This document shows, in pieces, positions 6,570 to 15,231 of a DNA stretch of 64,000 nucleotides. A model generated the notes under the pieces. That model was not told the origin of the DNA. It made no database searches and saw only the letters and a list, made by a program, of their open reading frames with translations. The DNA lies in the NCBI RefSeq assembly GCF_009910705.1, contig NZ_JAAAXJ010000009.1:87206-151205 (forward strand), read 5' to 3'. A program made the translations under genes and the position numbers. Origin of the DNA: Microvirga arsenatis (lineage in GTDB: Bacteria; Pseudomonadota; Alphaproteobacteria; Rhizobiales; Beijerinckiaceae). The stretch's first letter is position 1; each line of letters begins with the position of its first letter.

Positions 6570-7853
6570 ATGACCGACCGTCTGCCAGGCTTCAACACGC
6601 TCGCCATCCATGCTGGAGCGGCCCCCGATGCCGCGACCGGCGCCCGGGCGACGCCGATCTACCAGACAACGTCCTTCGTCTTCGACGACGTCGATCACGC
6701 CGCCTCGCTCTTCGGCCTGCAGGCCTTCGGCAACATCTATTCGCGCATCGGCAACCCGACCTGCTCCGTGCTCGAGGAGCGCGTCGCCGCGCTCGAAGGC
6801 GGCACGGCTGCCCTCGCCGTCGCCTCGGGTCACGCCGCGGAGTTCCTGGTGTTCCACACCCTGCTCCAGCCGGGCGACGAGTTCATTGCGGCCAAGAAGC
6901 TCTACGGCGGCTCGATCAACCAGTTCAACCATGCCTACAAGAACTTCGGGTGGAACGTGGTCTGGGCGGATTCCGACGATCCGTCGTCCTTCGAGGCCGC
7001 CATCACGCCGCGCACCAAAGCGATCTTCGTGGAATCCATCGCCAACCCGGGCGGCGTGATCGTTGACCTGAAGGCGATCGCTGCCATCGCCAAGAAGCAT
7101 CGCATCCCGTTCATCGTGGACAACACGATGGCGTCCCCCTACCTGATCCGCCCCTTCGAGCACGGCGCGGACATCATCGTCCATTCGGCCACCAAGTTCC
7201 TCGGCGGCCACGGCAACTCGGTGGGCGGCCTCATCGTGGACGGAGGCTCGTTCAACTTCGCGGGGGACGACCGCTACCCGATGCTCTCCAAGCCGCGCCC
7301 GGAATATGGCGGCATGGTGCTCGGCGAGACCTTCGGCAATTTCGGCTTTGCCATCGCCTGCCGCGTGCTCGGCCTGCGCGATCTCGGACCTGCGCTCTCC
7401 CCCTTCAACGCCTTCCTGATCCTCAACGGCATCGAGACCCTGCCGCTGCGCATGCAGCGCCACTCCGACAATGCGCTCGCGGTGGCCGAGCACCTGGCGG
7501 GCCACGGCAAGGTGTCCTGGGTGAGCTATCCGGGCCTTCGCACGGACCGCTACCATAACCTCGCCAAGCAGTACTGCCCCAAGGGCGCGGGCGCCGTGTT
7601 CACCTTCGGCCTCAAGGGTGGCTACGAGGCCGGCGTGAAGCTCGTATCGAACCTCAAGCTGTTCTCGCACCTGGCCAATATCGGCGATACCCGCTCGCTG
7701 GTGATCCACCCGGCCTCCACCACCCACCGCCAGCTCACGGACGAGCAGAAGACCCAGGCCGGAGCAGGCCCGGAGGTGGTGCGCCTGTCCATCGGCCTTG
7801 AGGACACGGAGGATCTGATCGACGACCTCAACCAGGCCCTCGACGCGGCTTGA
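6570..7853 (+). CDS. metY: O-acetylhomoserine aminocarboxypropyltransferase (sulfhydrylase)
   Basis: 427 residues. PLP enzyme of the Cys/Met metabolism family that makes homocysteine from O-acetylhomoserine and sulfide, the direct sulfhydrylation route to methionine. Seen: TPIYQTTSFVF (28-38), YSRIGNPT (57-64), the PLP lysine K209 in HSATKFLGGHGNSVGG, and the C-terminal SRLVIHPASTTHRQL-like block that is typical of the sulfhydrylase branch. The length and the block at 380-395 favour this over cystathionine gamma-synthase. Start ATG 6570 with GAGAGGAGAAGG upstream. Probably controlled through the palindromes at 6511-6535. Confidence 0.93.
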   Translation: MTDRLPGFNTLAIHAGAAPDAATGARATPIYQTTSFVFDDVDHAASLFGLQAFGNIYSRIGNPTCSVLEERVAALEGGTAALAVASGHAAEFLVFHTLLQPGDEFIAAKKLYGGSINQFNHAYKNFGWNVVWADSDDPSSFEAAITPRTKAIFVESIANPGGVIVDLKAIAAIAKKHRIPFIVDNTMASPYLIRPFEHGADIIVHSATKFLGGHGNSVGGLIVDGGSFNFAGDDRYPMLSKPRPEYGGMVLGETFGNFGFAIACRVLGLRDLGPALSPFNAFLILNGIETLPLRMQRHSDNALAVAEHLAGHGKVSWVSYPGLRTDRYHNLAKQYCPKGAGAVFTFGLKGGYEAGVKLVSNLKLFSHLANIGDTRSLVIHPASTTHRQLTDEQKTQAGAGPEVVRLSIGLEDTEDLIDDLNQALDAA

Positions 7854-7884
7854 GCCGCAACCGGCGCAGGTTGAACCGAACACC

Positions 7885-7912
7885 AAAAGGGCGGCCCTGG
7901 AGCCGCCCTTTT
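7885..7912. terminator. Bidirectional terminator between metY and the ParA-like gene
   Basis: 11-bp perfect stem (AAAAGGGCGGC / GCCGCCCTTTT), loop CCTGGA, with Ts on both strands, between two convergent genes. Its first 26 bases are identical to those at 3061-3086. Confidence 0.88.
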
Positions 7913-7933
7913 CGATGCCGTGAGGCCGCCGGC

Positions 7934-8608
7934 TCAGGCGGCGCGGGACGAGCCCGCTTTCCGGTAGGTGTTCTGGATGGCGTTGAGCGAACGCTCGAGG
8001 GCCGTCCACAGGCGCCCGATCTCGTCGGCTCCCTGGGAATCCGCATCGTACTCCTTCGCGCCCTCGCCGGTGGCAAGGGACAGGGTCAGCTCGGGACGAT
8101 GGGTGATCTGGCCGGCCCAGACCGGAACCTGAAGCGCGTTCAGCGCGCCGCGGGCATCGGCCACCACGGCCGCCTCCGTATCGCCGCGCTTGGGCGGCGC
8201 GGCATTGATCACGGCCGCGTAAGGCTTGCGGTGCTCCCGGGCGATGGCGACCGTATCCTGCAGGGCCGCGATGTCGAACAGGCTCGCCCGCGTGGGGATG
8301 ATCACCAGCGTCGCTTGCCTGATGGCTTCGGCCACGATGGAGGACTTGTTCGGGGGCGTGTCGACCAGCACCCATTCATAGCCCTCGCGCTTGGCCTCCT
8401 TGAGGGCCTCGCCGATGTCGCGCACGTTGTGCTTCAGGCCCAGATGCTCCTGGTTGCGGATCTTGTGCCACAAGGACAGGGAGCCCTGGGGATCGTTGTC
8501 GATCAGCAATGTGGGGCGTGAAGGGTTGGCGATGTAACTCGCGAGATGCGCGGCCAGCGTGCTCTTTCCCGAGCCGCCCTTCCGCGAAGCAAAGACCAGC
8601 ACATTCAT
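7934..8608 (-). CDS. ParA/MinD-like P-loop ATPase
   Basis: 224 residues. The deviant Walker A motif KGGSGKST (10-17) with its signature lysine, the switch I segment DNDPQGSL and the Walker B-like WVLVDTPP identify the ParA superfamily; these dimerise on ATP and position DNA or protein complexes in the cell. No ParB, centromere-like repeat or chemoreceptor gene is next to it, so this is an orphan ParA whose cargo is unknown. Start ATG 8608 is preceded by AAGGAG; an earlier in-frame ATG at 8641 lacks one. Confidence 0.88.
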   Translation of the reverse strand: MNVLVFASRKGGSGKSTLAAHLASYIANPSRPTLLIDNDPQGSLSLWHKIRNQEHLGLKHNVRDIGEALKEAKREGYEWVLVDTPPNKSSIVAEAIRQATLVIIPTRASLFDIAALQDTVAIAREHRKPYAAVINAAPPKRGDTEAAVVADARGALNALQVPVWAGQITHRPELTLSLATGEGAKEYDADSQGADEIGRLWTALERSLNAIQNTYRKAGSSRAA

Positions 8609-8818
8609 GCCTGACTCCTTATCAGCCTGTTCCTGCAGCACTGCGCCTGAGGGTTAACGCCATCTTAATATTGTTCACCTGCAGCAGAGCAAGACCTGAT
8701 TTCCCCGTTCCGGCATGAATCCCACTGTGAATTGCAGTTTTACCGTCCTTCTTTTCCGCGGAACTCCCCCTGCCCTGAGCCGTTAAGCTCCAGACTTCAC
8801 AAGTTGAGGAGCTGACAC

Positions 8819-9226
8819 ATGTCGAAGAAGATCTTGCTTGCAGGCGCCGTTCTCTTTGCCCTTGCCCCCGCGAGCGCGTTCGCTCAGTCGGGCGGCGCTG
8901 CGGCCGGCGCGACCACGGGTGCCGTGGGCGGCGCCATCGTCGGCGGTCCGGTCGGCGCGGCCATCGGCGGCGTGACGGGCGCCATCGTCGGCGGCCTCGC
9001 CGACCAGCAGCAGCCGAGGTTCCGCCAGTACGTGGTGACCCAGGGCGTGCCGTCCTACCGGGTCCAGGAAGAGATCCGCGTGGGCGCGACCCTGCCGGCC
9101 TCCGGCGTGCAGTATTATGAGGTTCCCGCCGAGTACGGCGTCACCAACTATCGCTACACGGTCGTCAACGACGTTCCGGTTCTGGTCGAGCCCGGCACCC
9201 GCCGCATCGTCCAGGTCATCCGCTAA
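8819..9226 (+). CDS. Secreted glycine-zipper protein with DUF1236-like domain
   Basis: 135 residues. Signal peptide of about 22 residues ending AFA-Q, then a glycine-zipper stretch of about 35 residues (repeated GG/GA with AIVGG) able to insert in or pack against a membrane, then a C-terminal domain with VPSYRVQEEIRVGATLP...YEVPAEYGVTNYRYTVVNDVPVLVEP, which matches DUF1236. Envelope protein of unknown function. A second DUF1236 protein without the zipper is at 63120-63470. A terminator follows at 9250. Confidence 0.78.
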   Translation: MSKKILLAGAVLFALAPASAFAQSGGAAAGATTGAVGGAIVGGPVGAAIGGVTGAIVGGLADQQQPRFRQYVVTQGVPSYRVQEEIRVGATLPASGVQYYEVPAEYGVTNYRYTVVNDVPVLVEPGTRRIVQVIR

Positions 9227-9249
9227 CCTGTAGCGAAGCTTTCAAGCCG

Positions 9250-9275
9250 AGGGCGGCCTTCCGGCCGCCCTTTTT
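9250..9275. terminator. Terminator after the DUF1236 protein gene
   Basis: 9-bp perfect stem AGGGCGGCC / GGCCGCCCT with TTCC loop followed by TTTTT on the plus strand, 23 bases after the stop codon and abutting the stop of the convergent heme A synthase gene. Confidence 0.85.
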
Positions 9276-10348
9276 CATGCCCGAACGGTGCTGACCCGGG
9301 CATGGACCACGGCCATCGCCAGAACCGCCATCGCAAGGACCTGATGGGCCAGACCGGCCCAGAGGGGCACGACCAGCAGGAGGGTCACGACCCCCAGAAC
9401 CATCTGGGCGAGGGCCAGACCGGCCACGGCCCTGGCCCGTGCGGCGGCCCCGGAGCCCGGCGCCCGGCGCTGCAGAGCCCAGGCATGCCACAGGGCGAAC
9501 CCCACCAGAAGATAGGCGACGAGGCGATGGTTGAACTGCACCAGAACCACGTTGTCGACGAAGTTCTCGATCCAGGGCTTCACCGCGAACAGGGCCGAAG
9601 CCGGCGGCACGAGCGCCCCGTCCATGAGGGGCCAGGTGTTGTAGGTCAGGCCTGCCTTCGAGCCCGCCACGAGCCCGCCCAGGGCGATCTGGAACAGGAC
9701 CAGGCCGACGAGGATGCGCGGCGCGGCGCCTGCAGGCGCTTCGGGACCTGCCGCGGAGCGGTCCTTGAGCCCGGCCGCCACCCAGACGAGGCAGGCCAGG
9801 ATGATGCTGGCGACGGTCAGGTGCAGGGTGAGCTTGATGGGCGCCACGGCGGTCATGCCGGGCTCCAGGCCCGACGCCACCATGATCCAGCCGATGGCAC
9901 CCTGCAGCCCCCCGAGGGCGCCGATACCGAGGAGCGTCAGGGCAAGCCTGCCCTTGATCGCCCCCCTCGCCCAGAACCAGACCAGCGGCAGGAAGAACAC
10001 GAGACCGATGAGGCGGCCGAGCTGCCGGTGGCCCCATTCCCAGGCATAGATGAACTTGAACTCGGAGAGCGTCATCCCCTTGTTGACGAGCTCGTACTGC
10101 GAGATCTGCTTGTACTTCTCGAACTCGACAAGCCAGGCTTGCTCGCTGAGCGGCGGGATGGCGCCCGTGACGGGCCGCCATTCGGTGATGGAAAGGCCCG
10201 AGCCGGTCAGCCGCGTGGCGCCGCCCACGGCGACCATCAGCACCACGAGGGCTGCCAGGGCGTAGATCCAGATCCGGACGGCATTCAGGGATTGAACCTG
10301 GGGCACGCGCGCCAGCGGCATGCCCTCGGTGGAGGCTGCGACAGCCAT
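9275..10348 (-). CDS. ctaA: Heme A synthase (COX15/CtaA)
   Basis: 357 residues. Inner-membrane enzyme that oxidises the C8 methyl of heme O to the formyl group of heme A for aa3-type cytochrome oxidase. About eight membrane segments; four conserved histidines lie in WGHRQLGR, LTLHLTVA, FNHRLVAY and LAHQVLAM, and the signature GGATRLTGSGLSITEW is near 45. No conserved CXnC pair of the Bacillus type is seen, so it belongs to the alphaproteobacterial/mitochondrial COX15 type. Start ATG 10348 follows GAGAGTGAG; a GTG four codons upstream is possible. Other oxidase assembly genes are not adjacent. Confidence 0.95.
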   Translation of the reverse strand: MAVAASTEGMPLARVPQVQSLNAVRIWIYALAALVVLMVAVGGATRLTGSGLSITEWRPVTGAIPPLSEQAWLVEFEKYKQISQYELVNKGMTLSEFKFIYAWEWGHRQLGRLIGLVFFLPLVWFWARGAIKGRLALTLLGIGALGGLQGAIGWIMVASGLEPGMTAVAPIKLTLHLTVASIILACLVWVAAGLKDRSAAGPEAPAGAAPRILVGLVLFQIALGGLVAGSKAGLTYNTWPLMDGALVPPASALFAVKPWIENFVDNVVLVQFNHRLVAYLLVGFALWHAWALQRRAPGSGAAARARAVAGLALAQMVLGVVTLLLVVPLWAGLAHQVLAMAVLAMAVVHARVSTVRA

Positions 10349-10478
10349 GCTCACTCTCACGAACGATTAGGGCTTGAACCCGGGATACGGAGGTCACATA
10401 GAGGCTGTGCTTCGTCGAGACAATTCATGCCGGTGACGCACCGCTCCGGCGGGCGTCAGTCAGTGAGGTAGGGCCGTC

Positions 10479-10688
10479 ATGGGCATTCGGATGCGCAAGC
10501 TGATCGGAACGGTGGCGATGGTGGCCTTCATCATCTTCTATGCGCTGTTCGCCATGGCGGTCGCGGAAGGCCGAATCACGCAGGCGCCGAAGCTCGTCCA
10601 GACGCTGGCCTATGTGGTTCTCGGGCTGATCTGGATCGTGCCGCTGATGCCCCTGATCCGCTGGATGGCCAAGCCGGACAAGTCCTAG
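10479..10688 (+). CDS. DUF2842 small membrane protein
   Basis: 69 residues. Two predicted membrane helices (about 8-28 and 44-62) with the DUF2842 endings MRKLIGT and PLMPLIRWM. The family is widespread in alphaproteobacteria and uncharacterised. ATG at 10479 follows GAGGTAGGG. Its TAG overlaps the stop of the convergent zinc-finger-like gene in CTAG (10685-10688). Confidence 0.82.
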   Translation: MGIRMRKLIGTVAMVAFIIFYALFAMAVAEGRITQAPKLVQTLAYVVLGLIWIVPLMPLIRWMAKPDKS

Positions 10689-10879
10689 GCTCCGCCGACT
10701 CCTTCGATGATGGTGCCCGTCCCGCCGCAGGTCTGGCACGCGGCGGCGCCCACGCGGCCGCTGCCCTTGCACTCCGGGCAGACGTTTTCGCCCGTTCCGG
10801 GGGTTCCAGGCTCGGCCTGATCGCCGGGATTGAGCTTGGTCTGGTCGGAGGCGGCCTGATCTTTCGGTGTGCTGGTCAT
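10685..10879 (-). CDS. Small protein with one DnaJ-type zinc-binding module
   Basis: 64 residues. After a polar, probably disordered N-terminus (1-31) it carries CPECKGSGRVG and CQTCGGTGTI, two CXXCXGXG half-motifs 14 residues apart, exactly one zinc module of the DnaJ cysteine-rich domain. No J domain or peptide-binding domain is present. Stand-alone modules like this may bind zinc or act in thiol-disulfide exchange. Function unknown; stop codon overlaps that of the DUF2842 gene. Confidence 0.7.
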   Translation of the reverse strand: MTSTPKDQAASDQTKLNPGDQAEPGTPGTGENVCPECKGSGRVGAAACQTCGGTGTIIEGVGGA

Positions 10880-10946
10880 GGCTCAGCTCGCATGAGGTTG
10901 CATGCGGTCAACGCAACAGCGGAATCCCGGTTTCTTCCCGCGGCCA

Positions 10947-10976
10947 AAAGAAAAGGCCCGCTCGTGGCGGGCCCTT
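10947..10976 (-). terminator. Terminator of the gene at 10984-11346
   Basis: Stem GGCCCGC / GCGGGCC with a 5-base loop, read on the minus strand and followed by TTTTCTTTT, a few bases after the stop codon. Confidence 0.75.
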
Positions 10977-10983
10977 GTGACGC

Positions 10984-11346
10984 TTAGCTGCAGACCCTGC
11001 GGGTGCGGTGCTCCCAGCCCCAGCCGGGAACCCATTCGCGATATCGCTCGGTCACGCAGCGCTCCACGTAGACGCGCTCCCGGACGGGGCGCTCGTAATA
11101 GACCGGCACCCGCTCCTCGACATAGACCGGCGGGGGCGGCGGAGGAGCCCGGTAGACCACGGGGGGCTGAGGCTGGGCAATGGCCGAACCGACGGCAGCG
11201 CCCACGGCAAGACCTCCCAGGGCACCCAGAGCCACTGCGGCACCGGGCGACAGGCGATCACGCGCTTCAGCCGGCTGGGCGGCAGCCAGACCGGTGACCA
11301 GCGCCAGGGCTGCCGCGGTACCGGAAGCAAGACGGAAGATCTTCAT
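10984..11346 (-). CDS. Secreted glycine-zipper protein, function unknown
   Basis: 120 residues. Signal peptide (about 1-28, ending AEA), a glycine-zipper segment (LSPGAAVALGALGGLAVGAAVGSA), a proline run PPPPPPVYVEE and a C-terminal part rich in Tyr/Arg (YYERPVRERVYVER) with two cysteines. Start ATG 11346 with GAGGTGA upstream. Probably an outer-envelope or periplasmic protein; no family I can name. Confidence 0.7.
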   Translation of the reverse strand: MKIFRLASGTAAALALVTGLAAAQPAEARDRLSPGAAVALGALGGLAVGAAVGSAIAQPQPPVVYRAPPPPPPVYVEERVPVYYERPVRERVYVERCVTERYREWVPGWGWEHRTRRVCS

Positions 11347-11513
11347 GGATCATCACCTCGACGGAAGGGAGGCTCCGTGTCTCCCTCTTCATGCCATGAG
11401 ATATACTGTTCAAAACCTCTCTGAAAGCTGAACAGATTGTGGCAAAGCTTGGGCTTGAGCCGTTTGTGCCGGAATGGTCACCGATCGATTAACGGGCAGG
11501 ACCGCTCGAGGGA

Positions 11514-12560
11514 TCAGTCCTCCCCGGCGCTTCGGAGCGGTACGGACAGGAGCACGCGGACCAGATCCGCCTGACGGTTGGTGTCCGTCTTGCGGAAGAG
11601 GTTTTTCAGGTGGAAGACCACGGTGGTCTGGGCGACCTCCAGCTCCTCTGCGATCTGGTCGAGCCTCTTGCCGTCGATCAGCATCAGGGCGACCCGGGTC
11701 TCTGACGGCGTGAGATTGTAGAGCCGGACCAGCGTCTCGCCCGAGACCTTCGCGCGCTGCTCGGTGTCGATGACGAGCAGGACCACGGCCTCCGGCCTCT
11801 CCTGAGGAGAGAAGCGCTGCCCCGGGATGAGCACGAGATAGGGGCGCCCGCCCGAGTTGCGCGGGAAGGAGACGATCTCGTCCAGGGATTCCTCCTCGAA
11901 CGCCTTTTCGATGGCCGTGTAGAGCTTGGCATTCTGCTTGGCGACGCTTCCCTTCAGCACGCCCTGGGCGACGCTCAGGCCGTCATCCTCGGCGAGGATC
12001 CGTTGCGCCTCCTTGTTCGTGACGCGAACGTTGCCGTTCTCGTCCACGATCACGACGCCGACCAGGAAGCGGTCGAAGGCGAAGGTCGCCTTGTAGAGAG
12101 CCTCCACCGTGCGGCCCTTGGAAGCCTTGAGGATCTCCTGCCAGGATTCCTCCGCCCGGTGCACGGCGCTTTCCTGCACCCGGGCCACCTGGTTGAGCCG
12201 CGCCGCGATGGTGGCGAGCAGGATCTCGTAATCGATCGGCTTGACGAGGTAGTCGTCCGCCCCCGCCTGCTTGCCGGTGAGCACGTCGTTGCGCTCCGCC
12301 AGCGCGGTGAGGAAGATGAACGGCACGTCCGCCATCGTCCCCTGCTCGCGCAGAGCCTTGAGCACGTCGTAGCCCCCGAGGCCGGGCATGGTGATGTCGC
12401 ACAGGACCAGATCCGGGCGATGCTTCTCGAGAAGGCTGAGGGCCTCGCTGCCGTTCGCAGCCTGGAGAACGCGGTAGTTGGCCGCCTCCAGCTCCTCGGC
12501 GATGTCGTTCCTCAGGTCGTCCTCGTCCTCAACGCAAAGAATTGTTTTTGTTGCATTCAT
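11514..12560 (-). CDS. Response regulator: REC, PAS-like, LuxR-type helix-turn-helix
   Basis: 348 residues. Receiver domain 1-125 with acidic pocket E11-D12, phosphoacceptor D55 and the conserved lysine in LVKPIDY. The middle (about 160-265) looks like a PAS-type sensor fold (VGVVIVDENGNVRVTNKEAQRIL). The C-terminus (about 283-340) is a LuxR-type DNA-binding domain (LTPSETRVALMLIDGKRLDQIAEEL...TVVFHLKNLFRKT). A sensor domain between receiver and output is unusual and suggests a second input. It lies 14 bases after the histidine kinase gene, its likely partner. Confidence 0.88.
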   Translation of the reverse strand: MNATKTILCVEDEDDLRNDIAEELEAANYRVLQAANGSEALSLLEKHRPDLVLCDITMPGLGGYDVLKALREQGTMADVPFIFLTALAERNDVLTGKQAGADDYLVKPIDYEILLATIAARLNQVARVQESAVHRAEESWQEILKASKGRTVEALYKATFAFDRFLVGVVIVDENGNVRVTNKEAQRILAEDDGLSVAQGVLKGSVAKQNAKLYTAIEKAFEEESLDEIVSFPRNSGGRPYLVLIPGQRFSPQERPEAVVLLVIDTEQRAKVSGETLVRLYNLTPSETRVALMLIDGKRLDQIAEELEVAQTTVVFHLKNLFRKTDTNRQADLVRVLLSVPLRSAGED

Positions 12561-12574
12561 TTTGTGTCAGCCAC

Positions 12575-14719
12575 TCATGCTGCCTGTTGCGCCTGTTCGG
12601 CATTCGCCATGGGCAGGTCGAACGTGAAGAGGGACCCTGCCGCCTCGTAGCTTTCGACCTGAATCTCACCCCCGTGCAGATGCATGATCCGCTGCGCGAA
12701 GTTCAGGCCGATTCCGGTGCCCGCGATGCCGGTGGCGGTGCGGGCCCGATAGAAACGGTCAAAGATCTTCGAAAGCTCATCCGCGGGAATTCCGATGCCC
12801 CAGTCCCTGACAGAGCAGAAAGCCCGGGAGCCGTCCATCCAAATCTTGATTTCCACAACCGGTGTATTGCCGGAATACTTGATGGCATTGGACAAAAGGT
12901 TGACGACCACCTGCTCGATCAGCATGCCGTCGCAGAAGACCCGAACGGGAACATCCGGAACGTCGAAGCGGATCTCGGCCTGGGAGCTGACCTCCCGCTG
13001 CCGATCGCAGATGTCCTTGACCAGTTCCACGAGATCGTATTGGGCCGGGTTGAGCTCGATGGTGCCGGCGTCGAGCTTGGCTGCGTTGAGCACGCTGTCC
13101 ACGAGCCGCGTCAGCCGGGTTCCGGCATTGCGGATCTTCTGCACGCGGGTGACGAGTTCTTCGTGGGTGAGATCGGCCCCGCGGCGCAGGATGCGTTGCG
13201 CGCTCGAATCCAGGATGGCCAGCGGGGTGCGGAACTGGTGCGAGACCATGGACACGAAGCTGCGATAGGCGTTCGTGGTCTCGCGCTCGCGCTCGAGGGC
13301 CGATTCCAGCGCCCGGGCCACCTGCTTGTACCCGCTGATATCCGTCAGGCGCACGAAGATCGTGGCGCCATCGGCCTTCGTCACCGACAGGCGGTTCCAG
13401 GTATCCTTCCGCACCAGAAGATCGAGCTCCATCTCCTCGAAGGGAGGCTGGGCGTCGAGGAGCCTGCCGTCGGCTCCCTCGCACATGGCGAAGCACCGAA
13501 GGAAGACCGGGAGGCTCATGTCCTCGCTGCACCACAGCGAGACGGGAGCCGAGGCCCAGATCTGGTCGTTGGCGAAGAGCAGCTTTCCGGTCCAGTCGAA
13601 GGCCGCGAAGCCCTCCGACGCGGAGTTGATCGCAGCGATCAGGCGCCGCTCGGCCTGGCGGAGGGCCGCGGTCCTCTGCAGGACCTTGATCTCCAGGTCG
13701 TAGTTCTGCCGCTCCGCCTGCTTGCGGGCGAGCCACTGCTCCGTGATGTCGCGGATGAAGGCGATGCCGAGCTTGCGCTCCGCCATGTAGACTGGAAAGC
13801 AGTGGATCTCGAGGCAGCGCTCGTGCCCCTCCACGCTGACCGCCTCGTCCTCCAGGATCGAGCTCGTCCCCTCCGTCGCCAGCCTGAGCGCCCGGGTGAT
13901 CTCGGGCTTCTCGAACAGGCGATCCAGATCCGTCATTCGCTGGCCCACGGCCCGGTCGGGCCTGACGTTCAGCAGGTCCACCATGCCCGGGTTCCAGAGC
14001 AGGCAGCGCAGCTGGCCGTCGAACATGACGATGCCCTGGTTGCTGATGTTGCTGATCACGAGATCGGAAAGCTCCTGCTCCTGCTTGAGCAGCTGCTTGG
14101 CCTGGCTGGCCTCCTGCACCCCCTTGAAGAGGCGCAGGAGCAGGAAGGCCGCGCTCAGGACGAGACCGGTGAGGAAGGCGAAGCTTTCGAAGACTGCCCT
14201 GAGATACTCGTCGCGCTTGACACCTGCGCGTTCCCGCCCGAGCACGACGATCTTGTTGGCCGCTTCACGAAGCTTGTAGGCGAGATCGTGCATCTGCCCG
14301 CGCAGGAGCGCGGCGCTTTCGGGGGTTATGTCTCCATACAGATCAGGCTCCGCGAGGGTCAGCTGGAGATAGGATCGCTTCATGTCCCCCAGAACTCCGA
14401 TATCATCGAGGATATCCGCCCGCTCCCCCTCCAGCAGCACGGCGAGCCGGCTCATGAGGATGCCGGCCCGGAAGCCCGGCTCTTCGCTCTCCGAGGCAAA
14501 GCTTTCACTGGCCGCCTTCCGGGCCAAGCTCTCCGCGAACACCGCAGCCTCGAACTGAGCCTGGCTGACGAACCAGATGTTGCTGTACATGCCATCGGTC
14601 CGCAGTTCCCGCTCCACCTCGAAGAGGCGCACGACCGTGAACACGAGGCAGACGACCAGGCTCGCGATCGCTATCAGGGTGATCAGGGCTGCTTTGTACC
14701 CGTTGAGGCTCCCCTTCAT
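12575..14719 (-). CDS. Membrane sensor histidine kinase with two PAS-like domains
   Basis: 714 residues. Membrane helices at about 10-31 and 178-197 flank a periplasmic helical region of roughly 145 residues; then a PAS domain (about 215-330), a coiled-coil linker, a second PAS-like domain (about 365-470), the HisKA helix with phosphoacceptor H494 in MVSHQFRTPL, and the ATPase domain with N box NLLSNAIKYS, G1 DWGIGIP, F box FDRFYRA and G2 GTGIGLN. Second gene of an operon (molybdopterin-fold protein, kinase, regulator), two bases after the first. Its periplasmic region may read out the first protein. Signal unknown. Confidence 0.92.
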   Translation of the reverse strand: MKGSLNGYKAALITLIAIASLVVCLVFTVVRLFEVERELRTDGMYSNIWFVSQAQFEAAVFAESLARKAASESFASESEEPGFRAGILMSRLAVLLEGERADILDDIGVLGDMKRSYLQLTLAEPDLYGDITPESAALLRGQMHDLAYKLREAANKIVVLGRERAGVKRDEYLRAVFESFAFLTGLVLSAAFLLLRLFKGVQEASQAKQLLKQEQELSDLVISNISNQGIVMFDGQLRCLLWNPGMVDLLNVRPDRAVGQRMTDLDRLFEKPEITRALRLATEGTSSILEDEAVSVEGHERCLEIHCFPVYMAERKLGIAFIRDITEQWLARKQAERQNYDLEIKVLQRTAALRQAERRLIAAINSASEGFAAFDWTGKLLFANDQIWASAPVSLWCSEDMSLPVFLRCFAMCEGADGRLLDAQPPFEEMELDLLVRKDTWNRLSVTKADGATIFVRLTDISGYKQVARALESALERERETTNAYRSFVSMVSHQFRTPLAILDSSAQRILRRGADLTHEELVTRVQKIRNAGTRLTRLVDSVLNAAKLDAGTIELNPAQYDLVELVKDICDRQREVSSQAEIRFDVPDVPVRVFCDGMLIEQVVVNLLSNAIKYSGNTPVVEIKIWMDGSRAFCSVRDWGIGIPADELSKIFDRFYRARTATGIAGTGIGLNFAQRIMHLHGGEIQVESYEAAGSLFTFDLPMANAEQAQQAA

Positions 14720-14721
14720 GG

Positions 14722-15231
14722 CTATTCCACGTGAAGCCTGTTCAACTGCCAGACCGACCGTGCGTAATACCGCACGTCGCGCAGGACCTCGTGGGCGTCC
14801 CTGGGATAGACGATCCAGAGCGGCCCCTTGTCACGCATGGTCAGAACCCGCCCGTCAACGCTCATGGCCAGGATGGGTTCGAAGCGCAGATCCTCCAACG
14901 GAATGGAAACCTCGTAATCGTTCAGGGCCGAGGCTCTGATGGACCGGCCTCGTGCTCCCACGCGGTCGAGAACAGCGCGCAGGGGCACCCCCTCGAACAG
15001 CTGGGGCGTCTCCGACACCTCGCTTCCCGTTACGAAGGAAGCTTTGCCGAGGGACTGGAGCATCTCACGATCGAAGCGGGCCTGCCCTGGCGCGTTCGTC
15101 TGCTCGATCTGACCGGATATGGTCAGGATCACGCCTCCTCTCGGCTGCGGCAGCGGCTCGGCTGCCCGCGAGAGGCTCGCCGGCCCCATCAGGGCGATCA
15201 ACAGGAACGGCGCGAGGAGCCGGAGCATCAT
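14722..15231 (-). CDS. Periplasmic protein with oxidoreductase molybdopterin-binding-like fold
   Basis: 169 residues. Signal peptide of about 23 residues (SRAAE), then ILTISGQIEQTNAPGQARFDREMLQSL, the LFEGVPLRAVLDRVGA strand-loop and a C-terminal YPRD...YYARSVWQLNRLHVE. This arrangement resembles a trimmed sulfite-oxidase-type molybdopterin domain. The catalytic cysteine of that family is absent (I see no cysteine in the mature part), so it is probably a binding or sensing protein. Start at one of two adjacent ATGs after TAGGAA. It heads the operon with the kinase and regulator downstream. Confidence 0.72.
   Translation of the reverse strand: MMLRLLAPFLLIALMGPASLSRAAEPLPQPRGGVILTISGQIEQTNAPGQARFDREMLQSLGKASFVTGSEVSETPQLFEGVPLRAVLDRVGARGRSIRASALNDYEVSIPLEDLRFEPILAMSVDGRVLTMRDKGPLWIVYPRDAHEVLRDVRYYARSVWQLNRLHVE

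Noticed and set aside
12542..14734. 730-codon open frame on the plus strand opposite the histidine kinase gene
   Set aside because: Shadow of GC-rich codon bias; the minus-strand protein has all kinase motifs, and the plus-strand product has none.
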